Source: Annona cherimola (Eukaryota; Streptophyta; Magnoliopsida; Magnoliales; Annonaceae). From it: a stretch of 64,000 nt of DNA. This document shows, piece after piece, positions 20,343 to 32,625 of the stretch. The position numbers and the translations under genes were made by a program. The stretch spans positions 30,917,452 to 30,981,451 of the forward strand of contig CM059972.1 of NCBI GenBank assembly GCA_030490835.1, in the 5' to 3' direction. The first letter of the stretch is position 1. Each line of letters opens with the position of its first letter. The notes beneath the pieces were generated by a model that made no database searches, was not told the origin of the DNA, and saw only the letters and a program-made list of their open reading frames with translations.

Positions 20343-22852
20343 TAAATATATCCATTTTTGATCAAATGTGACCATGCAGATATTTGATTTAGATGAAACT
20401 TTGTTTCCTAGTTAAATAAATGATGTCAAATATAATGAATGAATTAAATTTTATATCAATCACCAATATTTTAAAAATAAAAGAGATTGCATAAAATCAT
20501 TTACATATTATAACCCAACTACGTAAAAGTAATTCTATGTAACCCTTTTAATTATAAGATTTTGATATTTAATGAAAAATCAAGTTTCATCGAAATCAAA
20601 CATGTGCATAGGCCACATTTGTTTAAAAGTATTTATATTTATGTGTAAATTATGAAAAATATTTAGATCCATTTAAATGTCTTAGAATACAATAATATCT
20701 TATATAATTGTTTACCCCCATAGTAACGATATTTTAGATGGTTTATATATTGAAAAATAAATTTAAAATTAATATTTAGTATTAAACCATTTTTAAAAAT
20801 AGATACTGATCATTTGTTTAAAAAAAATTCGGTTACCCCTAAATTTAAATCAAAACGGCATCACATCGCGTATCATTGGGGCTCATAAATTAAATAGACC
20901 GAGCTGCATAAAAAATGATAAAATAAAAAGTTCAAATTTGTGAAATCAACAAGGTTAACAACCCATTGTAGAGGATCATCTTCCTAGTGCTACAAGTACT
21001 GTAGCACTCTATAGTGGCCTTGTTACGCGGACATGAGAAAACAACAAGATGAAACACTCAAAAAGGCATTGTGAGGCTGAAAACTAACGGCGTACGGCGA
21101 CGCATCATCCGCCTCTATTGGCTTCCCAGGGGGTGGTCGCATCGGCAACGGTTTCTTCGCTCCAAACAAAATATTAAAATACGCCTTTGCCAACGACATA
21201 TTACACATGTGAGTAATATTTCAATGAATTTGGATGTAAAACTCATTTTTTAAAATTTTTTATAAAACTATTTGTCTACATATATTTAATCTATTAGTCA
21301 AGTTTTACCATTTTTGAAGATATTTATATATATTGTTTTTAAAAATCAGAGTATTTTAGTCATTTAAAATGACTAAAATTTTCTATTTTCAAAAATCAAA
21401 AACATATATACACATCTTCAAAAATTATAAAATTTAATAAGCAAGTTAAATATATTTAGATTAATAGTTTTATATAAAAAATTTCAAATTTTTTTTAAAA
21501 ATAAGTCTTACACGCAAGTCCATTGAAAGTTCATATATATTCTACTCAGGCTCACCTTCTTGTCACTTTGAAAAGTGTTTCAATAAAACTTTTGTTCACA
21601 TCAAAAAATAAATAAATAAAGCTTTCTGATTCCCAACGGAATATACGAGCGGCAACAAGTACGATGATTAAAATCTAAGAATCAGGATTCTATGCAATCC
21701 CGGTAAATCGGGCGATTTATGGATAGGCATTTATAGGTGATTGTTTTATTTTGGGCTATTTATGATTTTAACTTACGAGTGATTGTATATATATACACAC
21801 ACATATACATGTCTGAGAACCATTCATGTGCAGACAGACTGCACCTGTAATCTGCTGGAAAACAAGCCCCGCGCATATTAGAACGTCATAATACTTTATA
21901 TAATTATTTTTCTATATAAAAGATATATTTTTGATGGTGTAGATGTTGAAAATACTACTATAAGATTAATATTTATATTAAATTATTTTATTATGTTAAT
22001 TATGTACCTATTTATAGTGAGCTGCATTATAATTATGGTACATTTCGCCTGCGCTCGATGATTTTCCTAGTGACCCTACTTAAATCTTACATTACGTGAA
22101 ATTTGATAATTTTTAGTTTTTACTGTTTTTGCCAATTTTCAATAAGTAATAAGAAGGGATTTGGTACAAGCGCCGGTTCGTTGAGTTTTAAAAATCTAAA
22201 GTATATTCAACCTGCCATTGAGCATGCATGCACCTGACGCTGGGTGATGTGCGTTGGAACGCCCACAACTGCATTGCCGTGGGCATATTGTGGTGGCGTG
22301 CAGCGTGACTGTGAGCGTGTTGTGGTGGTGTTAGTGTCCTCAATTTCTATAGAAGTGTTCACCGGTTCGAGGAGGTGGGCAGTGCCATTAAGTAAAAAAA
22401 ATAATTACATTATCCCGGGCTTAGTAAATGTCATGTTTAGTGTACTTTAAAAAACTCATTTACAATAATTTATTTTTATTTTTTATTTGTACACTTGTTT
22501 ATCTAAGTGTATTTAACATATAAACCAAGTTTTATCATTTTTTGATATATGTGTATATTTTTTTAGATTTTTAAAGATAAGAGTATTTTAAATACATATA
22601 TACATGTAAATGTTTAACAATTTCAAATATATATAACATATCCAAAAATAGTAAAACTTGGTTTATATGCAGACTAAGCGTGACATTTGCTTACCTCAAG
22701 CTAACCGTATTACTCATCTGAAAAAAGAGGATATGAATATTGGTAAAATATTTGTAGAATATTGGCAAGAATGCCCAATACTATTAATAAAAATAAGAAT
22801 ATTAGTGAAATATTTGTAGAATATTTGTAAGAATGTCTTAGAACCTTGATTG
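20343..22852. other. AT-rich sequence with foldback MITEs, no gene
   Basis: This stretch (and the end of the MULE) is missing from the two other segmental copies, which jump from the equivalent of about 19914 to 22853. It contains foldback elements at about 21230-21530 and 22445-22690 and a short perfect hairpin, AGTGCTACA/TGTAGCACT, at 20986-21008. The GC-richer part at 22200-22400 shows no recognisable product. Confidence 0.55.
22445..22690. mobile_element. Foldback MITE
   Basis: The left half (acttgtttatctaagtgtat) and the right half (reverse of 'ataaaccaagttttat'-type sequence near 22640-22680) are inverted. Sequence resembles the foldback elements at 1-437 and 31531-32235. Confidence 0.5.
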
Positions 22853-25112
22853 TAATATGAGCTGAGATAAGGTAGTATATGAACGCCCATAAAAAATATA
22901 TATATTCAATCTTTTTGGAAAAATATTTCGCAAATTGGGTCCGTTTTCTATGCAGCCACCCGTAGAGTGAGTTATGAGAACCCAAAAAAAAATTTATTGT
23001 TAATAGAGATGCAGGTCTCATCCAAATCTTACTTCCTATTAAAATTTGGTATTTTTTTAGCTTGTTTGGTATTCTATTTTAAATTTTTAAAATAAAAATG
23101 GCAGATACATATATATATATATATATGTATATTCTTTATTTTATTTTCAAATAGTAAAAAACGCCAAATATTTTTACTACTATTGAGCATGATTCTACTA
23201 CGTCACGGATAACTATACTTCATTTCCTCCATCTATTAGCGAAATATAAATTATACAGTTACAAGAATAAAACAAATGAGATATCAAAAAAAAAAGAATA
23301 AAACATATGATGCAAGTTTTTTTTCGAGTCTAATAGAAAATAGCTTGTCAAAATCCAGAAAAGGTCCTACAAATAATTTATAATTAATGTAATTTAATAA
23401 AAAAAAATTATTTTTCTTATTTATTATGTGCAAAAAGAAATATATGAAAATTTTGAATTAGTAGAAAATAAATAAAATTTCCACATAACGTTTCCATCAT
23501 TCAAATTATCCTTATTTCTAGGAAGTAAATTCACAATATGGGTGCCTGAAATTATTTTTAAGTTTTTTTTAAAAAAATTATACATATGCGGCGCCACCTA
23601 GATCTTCGTTATATGAATTTTATAATTTTTTGAATTTATTTAACTTTTTATTTTTGATTTTTGAAAATTAATAAAATGGACATTGATACACCTACTTTTT
23701 ATTTATAAAATTTGAAATAAAATATTAAACAAACTTTAAAATATCAAATTTTTTTTTTAAAAAAAAGGATCTAAATGAAGTCCACATATGTATAAAAACT
23801 TTTTCAAAAATTAAAAAAATCGGTATGCCCATATTGCAGCTGCATAGAATCGGCAGGATACACATATTTAATTATCAGGCAGAGAAAAGATGATATTGCA
23901 CTAATTTTATAGTAGTAAAAAAATTAATTTCCAATTTTAATATCTTAGATTCTTACATGATCGGGATATTCTGTGGATCCGTATTCATTGAGTTACCTCC
24001 TGCTCTTGACACACCGTGATTATGCTCATAGGATATTGAAAATTGTGTGGGCAATTTACGGGAAACTCAAAAAATATGCTTGTTTATTTTTTAAAATTAT
24101 ATATATGTGCGGGCGTCACTTAAATCTTCTACCTGGTGAATTTGATAAATTTTTGATATTTTATTTTGATTTTTGAAAATAAAAAAGCATGACCTAAAAT
24201 TATTTTTATCTGTATGCGGAGCTCCATCTAGATCTTTCATCTTATGAAATTTGACGGTTTTTTTTTATATTCAAAAATAGGAAAGATTCCTTTCATGCTT
24301 ATAATATTTTTCTTTAATTTCTTATATACCCACATTATTTTATAAATTTATCTTGTATTCATAACATTTCACTTTATACTCCTCTCACAATTATGCTGTC
24401 AATACAACCATTGTCTAACTTATTGAAAAGATAATTTTGCTAATTCAAAATTTCCTAATTGATCTCATTCAACTCTAATATGACTAAATTAATGATAGAA
24501 GTCATCAATATGTGGCATTAAATGATTTAAGAATTATATTAACATTAAATTATTTTTAGATAGGCAAAATTATCTATTCAATGTAAGAGATAATAATTGT
24601 GTTAATGGCGTAGTATAATAAAAATTTAGGGTAAAATATTATAATTATAAAAAAATTTGTAACACGTTGTGGGTATAATAGGAACTAATGCAAATGTTGC
24701 ACATACAAAAAGGAATTCTCCCTAAAAGAAAAATAAAAAATACAGTATGGATACATGCACCATGCTCTTATATTTTAAAAAGTTAAAACAAAATATCAAA
24801 TGGAAGATCTAAGGGGAAACCTCCCAAAAAAAAAAAAAAAAAAAAACAAACATATTTCTAGGTTCCTCCCAGAGGTCTGAAAAATAAAAGTAAAAAGTAG
24901 AAAACATATTTTCGGGTAATTTTGTATGATAAAGAAATCCGCAATTATAGTCTCTCTCTTTTTTCTTTTTTTTTTAGATGACAAGGGTGAGGAAAGACGA
25001 CTCGAAATGATAGATAACAGGAGAAAAAGCTCTTTCAGCGTCGACCTCCCACTCAAGTCAACGACTTGGACGAGTAGTAGAAGGATTTGTATAAACTATG
25101 TTGCATGGTATT
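22853..25112. other. AT-rich intergenic sequence
   Basis: 22853-23105 aligns with 41530-41784 and 60763-61011. 24647-25112 aligns closely with 42403-42870. The piece between (23106-24646) has no counterpart in the window and contains inverted AT-rich MITE-like stretches at about 23536-23830 and 24060-24290. No gene seen. Confidence 0.6.
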
Positions 25113-25796
25113 TAGGGGTGCAACTTGGTACCCGGGTCGGTCCGAACCCGCCCGACCCGACCCGGTACCAAAACCAAAAATGGGTTCTATTTTTCTAAAA
25201 ATTTTCAAATTAAACCCGGTTTCAACCCGACCCGGAGAAACCCGAAACCAAAACCGGGTTCACACCAACCCGGTACCAAAACCCGACCCGGTCCGAACCC
25301 GGATTGAATTTATATAATTTTTAAATAAATTATACATGTTTTTTTAATATTAATATACATGTGGTTAATTGATTTAATATATATGAGTCAAATGGTTTAA
25401 TTTAAGTGATTAATTGATTTAAATTGTTTAAATTAATGCATGATAATGATTTAATGATTTATAATATATAGTTAATATGAATATTTGAAAAAAAAAATTA
25501 AAAAATATGAAGGGTAGCCGCACGTGTGTACGTGCGGACTACCGTAAGTGGGTAACCTTTTACCCATCGATTCGTGCGAATGGTGAAACGACGAATGAGA
25601 GAATTAGACGTCGCTGGAGCCAGGAGGAAAAGAACGTAAACAGAGAAAGAAAGAGAAGGAGAAGAAGAGAAGGAGAAAGAGAAGAAGAGGAGAAGGAGAG
25701 AAGGAAGGAGGAGGGAGGGGAGGTCCGGCCGTCACTGCCTGTTCACGCCGTCGCTGCCTCTAGCCATCGCCGCCGTCCAACCCATCACCGGCCGGA

Positions 25797-26331
25797 GGTA
25801 AGGAAGATGGGTTTTTATTTATTTTTGAAATTTTCTTTCCAAGCATAGAAAAATCATAGGGCTTTTGTTAAATATGAGTAGATAAATAAAAATGAAGAAA
25901 GGAATTATAGAAAATGGGATGGAAATTCGGATTTGTGGCTAGGGTGACTTAGGGTTTTGAAATTTCTTCCTAAAATGGGTAAAAATCATGGGGGTTTTCG
26001 TAGATTCATGTAATTTTTCATTTTGGGAGCCAAATAATGCATATAGAATGTGAAAAATTGAACCCCATGCATGAATTCGAAATTTCAAGAGTTGAAAGCT
26101 TTAATATTTTTGCCCCAAATTGCTATATAATGTATTTAAATGATGTTGGGATATATTATTTGAAAAAAATACATGTATAATCTTGATTAAGAAAGGAAAT
26201 TTAAAAATTCTATCATATCTTGAATATGGGGACACCCTAAAAACGTGGCCTAGGCATAGGGCTTTTATATTTTTTATGTATGGGATGACTTATAAATAAT
26301 TTTTAACCTGTTTGGATGTGGGCTTTTATAC
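25797..26331 (+). other. Probable 5' UTR intron of the hAT transposase gene
   Basis: A donor-like GGAG|GTAAGG lies at about 25797 and an acceptor-like ttttatactag at about 26331, just before the coding start. This would give an intron of about 0.53 kb in the leader. Inferred from splice motifs only. Confidence 0.4.
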
Positions 26332-26341
26332 TAGGTGTTAC

Positions 26342-28460
26342 ATGAGCATGGATACTGATATGAATGTGGAAGTAAACACAAATCAGAATGTCGATTTAAA
26401 CACAATAGACTTGACAGTGCCATCACCATCAGATGCAAAATCAAGTGAAAATCAAGTTAAGAGAGAATATAAAACCACTTCAGCAGTTTGGGAAGATTTT
26501 GAAAAAGTAGTTGTGAATGGAAAACTTGAATTTGGTAAATGTAAATGGTGCAAGAAAAAACTCAAGTGTCCAAGTACCATGGGTACTAGCACACTTTCAA
26601 GGCATTTGAAGCGATGTCTTTATAACAAAGGAAAAAATAAAGACAAAAAACAACCAGTATTGTCTTTCTCCACACCGTCAGATGGTTCAGCGATAATGAC
26701 TCCTTGGAAATTTGACCAAAAGTTATGTAGAAAAGCACTTGTGCGAATGATTATTATTGATGAGTTACCATTTAAGTTTGTAGAGAAGGAGGGATTTAAA
26801 GATTTCTGTCAAGTACTGCAACCATTATTTGAGCTTTTCTCAAGAACAACCTTAGTGAAAGATTGTTTTCAGCTATATAAAGCAGAGAAGGACAAGTTGA
26901 TGAATATGTTTAAGACAGAAGTCCAAACTATGTGTTTAACTACAGATTTATGGACATCGATTCAAAATGTTGGATACTTATGTCTCACCGCACACTACAT
27001 AGACACAAATTGGAAGTTGCAAAAACGAATTCTTAATTTTTGTATTCTTCCATCGCCGCATACTGGTGATGCTATTGCACATTGCATAGAAGCATGCTTG
27101 GATGAGTGGAAAATAAAAAAGGTTTGTACTATCTCTGTTGACAATGCTTCATCCAATGATGTGGCTGTGAGAAGTCTTAAATATAAATTGGATCTAAAGG
27201 GTCGTTTGTTTGGAGATGGAGAAAATTTTCATGTTCGTTGTGCAGCACATATAATTAACTTAATTGTAAGAGATGGGATAAGTGAAATAAATGCATCTAT
27301 CAATCGTATTCGCAATGCTGTGAAGTATGTAAGAAGTTCTGTTGGTAGACAAGAACATTTTCAAAGAGTGGTTGAGAGTTGCAATCTCTCTTTCAAGGGC
27401 ACTTTATGCTTAGATGTTTCAACTCGATGGAACTCTACCTTTTTGATGTTACAAACAGCTTTGAAATTCAAAAATGTTTTTCAACTATATGCAAGTGAAG
27501 ACAAAGAGTTCTTATCTCAAGGGCCTCCAAATACCGTGGATTGGGAACAAGCAAGAGTCATTTGTCGTTTTTTAGAACATTTTTATGAAAGTACTAAAGT
27601 TTTGTCTGGATCTGAATATGTTACTGCAAATCAATATTTTCTTGAGTTGTACAAGATTCAAATGGTTTTAGTGCAAATGAGTAATGATGATGATCCACTT
27701 ATTCGTGAAATGTGTAAAAAAATGAGGGATAAGTTTAATAAGTATTGGGGCTCTATTGGTAAAGTGAATATGCTCTTAGTGCTTGCTGTTGTGTTGGATC
27801 CTCGCTTTAAATTGGCTGCTGTTCGTTTTTGTTATACGAAAATTCTGGATAGAGAAGAAGCTAATCAAATTACAAATCTGGTGAAGCATACTTTGGTTAG
27901 CCTTTTTAAAATGTATCAACAACAACCTCGTGGTATATCTTCATCTGAAGAGAGCAATGTTATGAGGGTGGCACCCCAATCTAATGCTTTCTTTGATGAA
28001 TTTAAATTATGGAAACAATCTGAAGAGAATGTTGATGAGTGGAAAAATGAAGTAGATAGATATTTGGAGGAAGCTTCTGAAGAGAATGAACCAAGTTTTG
28101 ATGTGTTAGGATGGTGGAAAAATTGTTCAAAGTATAGAACATTATCCTTTTTAGCAAGAGATGTTTTAGCAATTCCAGTTTCAACAGTAGCTTCTGAGTC
28201 GGCATTTAGCACGGGTGGGCGTGTTCTTGATCAATATAGAAGCTCATTGACGCCCAAGTTAGTTGAATGTTTGATATGTGCACAAGATTGGCTTAGAGCT
28301 ACACCTCGAATAATTGAAGATGAAGAGAAAGCTACTGAATTTGAGAGACTTATATCTGGTAATTATATTTTTAGATACCATATTTTATATTCTAAAGTCA
28401 TTTTTAATATTCTTATAATAATTTGGATTAAATGTTTCAGGAATTACCAACTCTAGTTGA
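26342..28460 (+). CDS. hAT transposase (BED finger, RNase H fold, hAT dimerisation)
   Basis: Cuts and rejoins the element ends in the nucleus. The start MSMDTDM at 26342 is preferred because an in-frame ATG at 26312 would lie upstream of the likely splice acceptor. Order: BED-type zinc finger (SAVWEDFEKV...CKWCKKKLKC...STLSRHLKRC, about residues 45-95); the RNase H-like catalytic fold with a first Asp in TTDLWTS and a second in SVDNASSND; the DVSTRWNSTFLML block; then the C-terminal hAT dimerisation region (LGWWKNCSKYRTLSFLARDVLAIPVSTVASESAFSTGGRVLD). The last exon probably ends at 28358, with an 82-bp intron (28359-28440) and a short final exon ending TGA at 28458-28460. Unspliced reading stops at 28456. 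No frameshift or stop interrupts the domains. Confidence 0.9.
28359..28440 (+). other. Predicted 82-bp intron in the hAT transposase
   Basis: Starts GTAATT and ends in a pyrimidine-rich ...TGTTTCAG. Splicing gives an in-frame short ending. The next intron-like segment (about 28500-28579, ending TTTTGTCTAG) would fall in the 3' UTR. Confidence 0.5.
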
Positions 28461-29355
28461 GACAAATCACCTCTTCCTCCATTACCAAATCATGCCTGAG
28501 GTAACTTAATTTTTAAGATAATTTTTTGTGATTATTATCTTCTTATTGTTAACAGTTGCAAGTATTTTTTTTTGTCTAGGTTGAAGCATATTATTTTCGA
28601 AGATGTAAATCGAGGAGGAAGAACTTGACATTAAAAATGCAGATGGAAATCAAGGGAGAAATTGCTTGGAAGTCTTCGAATAGTTTTTTAATTTTTTTGG
28701 AAACTTTGGAAACATGAACTCATTTGTATTTTGAATTTGTTTAAAAGTGGATGTAAACTTATTTAAACTTGAGATTTGTTTCTTTGTCATTTTAAATTTG
28801 GATTGCACTTAAATTATATTGAAATGTTGAACCATTATACTTGGTGTATTTAGATTTAGTTGCTTTGAATAACTACAATAGTTTGTATGATATGTTCATT
28901 TTCTATTTGCTACACTTGAGTCATTTTCATTAGCTGCTATATATAAATGACCAACTAGTCATAAAATTAACTAATTTGTCATTTATTTGTGTCTATAGGA
29001 TGATGAAAAATTACAGGGTTCATTCAAAGAATATTGCAGAATTCAACATGAAGATGTAGAATTCTTTAAAGATGTTGCAGAATTCAGCGTAAGGCTTGAC
29101 TTCATAAACACAGGTATGTATATTACAATAATTTGCTTTTGATTACAATTAAATTTTGGAAAAAACAGTTTATTCGTAACCCGAATTCTAACCCGAAACC
29201 AAACCGAAACCAATGCGAACCCGGTCCGAACCCGGTCCGAACCCGGATTGAATTCTTAGGGTTTGGGTTTGGGTTTACTCCAACCCGGTTGGCTTAGGGT
29301 TTGGGTTCACTCCAACCCGGTATAACCCGACCCGAGTTGCACCCCTAATGGTATT

Positions 29356-29840
29356 AGAAGGATTCCAGGCTACCACAGTCATACTTGAACTGCATACAAA
29401 TTGATCCCTACGAAAATCCAATTCTACTAAAACTATATTGAATTTTCCTCATGTTGCCCGACCACCCAAATAATTTTTTAAAATCTACAAAACACAATAC
29501 CTACTCATATTTGACACAATTTGTTTAATTAACAACACAGGAAAAAGTGGGGTGGAAATTAATATCATGAAAAACTATGAAGTCTTCTCATTAGAGACTA
29601 ACGTGGGAGAGGATTTTGGATAAGAGATTGGGAATCAGAGGCCCAGGCAACAGCAAAATAATTTTTTATTGACAGTTCAACGCCGCATAGGGCATTACCA
29701 TGAATTCCTATTTTTACAGAAAAAATGTGAATATGAATCCCCCTAAATACAAGTACAAGAATATGATACCAAAATTGGGATAAAAAATCATATAAACATT
29801 TGTCATGTACTTCTTCTTTTTTTTTCTTCTTCTTCTTTTT
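29356..29840. other. 3' flank of B3 gene 1
   Basis: No ORF of note. It aligns with 42878-43338. A reverse-strand AATAAA lies at about 29668-29673, about 200 bp past the B3 stop, and could be its polyadenylation signal. Confidence 0.4.
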
Positions 29841-29878
29841 CTATTCTGGGAGCTCCCTGCTTCTTTCATTGCAGTGAT

Positions 29879-30613
29879 TCAAACAACAGCCAGCCATAGA
29901 AGACCGTTGGGCCCGTTGGCTCGAAATCCCCATAAGTCCACCCAATCCACATTGGCCCGGAGATGATTCTTCTCCACCAGATCGCTCCATTCCCCATGGA
30001 GAACTTGGGCCTTGGAGCTGCTCCAATACTTCAACACCAGCTGCCACGTCCGGCCCATCCGATCCAGAACCGGCACCGGAAGCCCCCTGTCCGGCTGCCT
30101 CGCATCCCGCTTCTCGGCGTCAGTCATCACGGCGGAGGCCATCATGCTGAACACCGCTTCCTTGGGCAGCGACAGACGGTTGAAATGGATGCCCGCGTCT
30201 GTGGCAGTCAGCAGCTTGCGGCCGAACCACGTTGGCGCCGTTCCCTTGAGGCGCACACTGGCTTCGATCCAGCCCCGCGACGGTCGGTGTCGCCGGCGGA
30301 GCTTCTTGTACGGAACCGAGGAAGGCGCGGGTCTACGGCACGGAGACGGGCCGGGCCCGTAGATTTTCTTGAATGGTATTGGTGGGGTAGGACATGGGAG
30401 GAATTCGGGAGCGGGAATGGTGAAGGTGAGAGCAGACGAAGCAAGCTTTTCGTCGAGTACGTGGCGGAGCGGTGGTGGGTTCGGCAGGCAGGGTTTCTTC
30501 AAGGGTTGGAATTGTGCTTCGGCAGCAACATCGCAAGCGCATTCTGCCAACAGAAGCAGATTGCAGAAGTCGGCAGAGGCGCCTTCTTTATCTTTCATCA
30601 CTCTCTCTCCCAT
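29879..30613 (-). CDS. B3 domain-containing protein, copy 1
   Basis: A 244-residue single-exon plant protein. The N-terminal part has the LLLLAECA segment typical of the DUF313-type B3 subgroup, then a long Pro/basic linker (about 35-130, with PYKKLRRRHRP). The B3 DNA-binding domain covers about residues 135-243 (TDAGIHFNRLSLPKEAVF...LPVPVLDRMGRTWQLVLKYW...LHGEWSDLVEKN...VDLWGFR). Proteins of this group are nuclear and probably bind DNA; the target is unknown. The coding region is GC-rich against very AT-rich flanks. A TATA box lies about 70 bp upstream of the ATG. A long antisense frame over it is a by-product of its GC content. It differs from copy 2 by K7I, E32Q and S60A only. Confidence 0.85.
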   Translation of the reverse strand: MGERVMKDKEGASADFCNLLLLAECACDVAAEAQFQPLKKPCLPNPPPLRHVLDEKLASSALTFTIPAPEFLPCPTPPIPFKKIYGPGPSPCRRPAPSSVPYKKLRRRHRPSRGWIEASVRLKGTAPTWFGRKLLTATDAGIHFNRLSLPKEAVFSMMASAVMTDAEKRDARQPDRGLPVPVLDRMGRTWQLVLKYWSSSKAQVLHGEWSDLVEKNHLRANVDWVDLWGFRANGPNGLLWLAVV

Positions 30614-30680
30614 CAGTATCCGGGAATGAGGAGTTGCCGATTGCTTGAAGACGAAGAAAGGAGAAGGCCCTCCCCTCTCA

Positions 30681-30690
30681 ATATATATAG
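30681..30690 (-). promoter_or_regulatory. TATA box of B3 gene 1
   Basis: The minus strand reads CTATATATAT inside 'cttctatatatattgagag', about 70 bp upstream of the B3 start codon. Conserved in copy 2. Confidence 0.65.
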
Positions 30691-31024
30691 AAGTTTACGC
30701 AGTAGCGATTGCGTAATTAGAAATTCCAGTGCTCGATCTCTGAGCGTATCCTGTGCTTCTTGTCTCTGACACTCCCTAGTATAAATCAACCCTAGACCTT
30801 TTTTTTTTTTTTTTTCCAAAGGGACCCTGGACCTTATTCTTATTTATGAAAATCGCCTGTGGGTTGAAATTTGGATTAGAATGTGGGTTTCTAACTTTTT
30901 ATTTAACTTAAATGACAATTTTAAATTTTCATATGAATACAAATTAATAAGCTATCAAAGTAAAATATATATATAGTTTAATTAAATTTTAAAAAGCATA
31001 GTAATAAATTATCTTTTCCAAAAG

Positions 31025-31300
31025 AGGTGTGTTTAGCATTGTATAAAAAGGTCAAGATAAACCATTTTAATCTACCTAACTATCATATTTTTTAATCGTT
31101 TCATCATATTTTCCTTTATAATTATCCTATTTTAAATCATTTCTACACAACTACTCACGTAACTAATCTATCTATTTTAACTTTATTCTTTTTACTTATC
31201 ATCATTACCCCTACATTAATACATCATTTTCTTTCTATTCAAAAACTTTTATATCAAAAAGTTTTCATTTAAAAGTCATATCGCTTTCCAAACATACCCA
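31025..31300 (+). mobile_element. MITE family M2 upstream of B3 gene 1
   Basis: Begins aggtgtgtttag and ends ccaaacataccc, so the ends are inverted around GGTGTGTTTGG. It lies about 340 bp upstream of the B3 TATA box. Duplicated at 44523-44798. Confidence 0.65.
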
Positions 31301-31530
31301 AGAGAAGAAAGCCAACCAATGTAAAAATAAATAATATAATTTCAACATGACAAATAATGCCAACATAAATATAAATAATATCAAATACGTATAAATACAA
31401 ATCAAGTCCTTGATATCGGGATTTTGCAAAAAATAATTTCAAAGTCCAAACAATATTACTGTTGACGTGATAGTGAAATTTTCGATGTAATTGTTGAAAG
31501 CTTATAAAAAGAAGCGATCCTGTTACTTCG

Positions 31531-31854
31531 GGCTAAGCGAATATCTCGCTTAGCTCATCTCAATAACTTATTTACAACACTTTTTGGGTTTTTTTTTTCA
31601 TACTCTTGTTTATTAATGTGTATTTAACCTATAAATTAAACTTTTACCATTTTTTGAATGTGTGAATATATTTTTTAAGCTTTTTAAAGATAAAATCCTG
31701 AAAATAATATATAATATCTAAAAATGATAAAATTTAGTTTATATGTTGAATACACTTAGATAAACAAATATGTGAAGATAAAATTTTTTTAAAAAAATAT
31801 TTTAAATGAGTTTTTTTATGTGGGCTAATGGGCTAAGCGAGATACTTGCTTAGT
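31531..31854. mobile_element. Foldback MITE, complete copy
   Basis: Each end carries a small palindrome: GCTAAGCGA-atatc-TCGCTTAGC at the left (31532-31554) and a slightly altered version at the right (31832-31854). The two halves are imperfect inverted repeats over about 150 bp. The hexamer ttcggg borders both ends, a possible TSD. The copy at about 47447-47770 is similar; the one at about 45135-45420 has a shortened left tip. Confidence 0.65.
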
Positions 31855-32235
31855 TCGGGCTAACATGATCATTCATCGTTTAAAATTAAAAAATCTTGTT
31901 AGCCGAGGCTAAACAAATGGTTTACTTTACTTACCTAAAAAAATTTATTTAAAATACTTTTTTTTGCTCTTTTAATACATTTATTTATCTAAATATATTT
32001 AACATATAAATCAAACTTTTACCATTTTTTATATGTGTATATATTTTTTTAAACATTTATTTTAAATACGATTTTGTTTAAAAATCTAGAAAAATATGTA
32101 CACATAGTCAAAAATGGTAAACTTTCTTTATATATTAAATACGCTTAAATAATTAAGTGTATAAAAAAAGTAAAAAAAAGTTTTAAATAAATTTTTTGAA
32201 CTAGGCTAAGCAAAGGCCGAGCTAATCGGATCATT
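31855..32235. mobile_element. Second foldback MITE, adjacent
   Basis: Related to the preceding element and equivalent to about 36-430. Inverted halves around 'tttaccattttttatatgtg' and 'catagtcaaaaatggtaaa'. The first element seems to sit inside the end of this one. Confidence 0.55.
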
Positions 32236-32515
32236 TCCTTAGGTGCGTTAAAATTTTTGAATGAAAAGTTTTGTTATAAAAAATTTTAAATGAAATAAAA
32301 TAATATGATATAATATGGGTAATGATGATAAATAAAGAAAATAAAGTTAAAATAGATAGATTATTTACATAGAAATAATTAAAAAGTTGCCCCCCCCCAC
32401 CCCGGTTTCTTTGTCACGGTGATAAATATGAGTTTTTTTTTTACCTAGTAACTCGAATTGTTTATTTCATTATCATTTAGTTAAAAGTAAAAAAATAAAA
32501 TATTAGATTGTTTAT

Positions 32516-32625
32516 CATGGCCTGAGAGACTCAGCCTTAGGGCAGTCACTGACCTGGCGATCCGGGATCAAATCTTGTCGACCACACTCCACATTTGCCA
32601 TCGACCGCCGAGCTCTGGCAACTGA
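32516..32625 (-). mobile_element. tRNA-derived SINE (copy 2)
   Basis: Same position in the block as 781-890, with decayed B box (gatttgatcc on the minus strand) and a shortened 5' end. Confidence 0.5.

Larger units (their letters stand above)
25113..29347 (+). mobile_element. Complete hAT transposon, probably autonomous
   Basis: A 4235-bp element with TIRs TAGGGGTGCAACT...AGTTGCACCCCTA and a perfect 8-bp TSD, ATGGTATT (25105-25112 and 29348-29355). The unoccupied site with one ATGGTATT lies at about 42863-42870 in the duplicate. The subterminal regions carry many CCCGACCCGG / AACCCGGTCCG repeats, likely transposase-binding sites. The interior holds one long transposase gene with a GC- and purine-rich leader. 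Perfect TSDs, an open transposase frame and the empty duplicate indicate insertion after the segmental duplication. Confidence 0.92.

Noticed and set aside
20986..21008. Perfect 9-bp hairpin AGTGCTACA/TGTAGCACT
   Set aside because: Short, isolated, no tandem or gene context; could be chance or a MITE scar.
24796..25056. Open frames next to the hAT insertion
   Set aside because: Low-complexity poly-A/T-driven frames on both strands, duplicated with the segment; no domain.
29963..30769. Open frame of 268 codons on the plus strand over B3 gene 1 (and its twin at 43461-44282)
   Set aside because: It is antisense to a recognised B3-domain protein and follows from the high GC of that gene. The product has no domain pattern.
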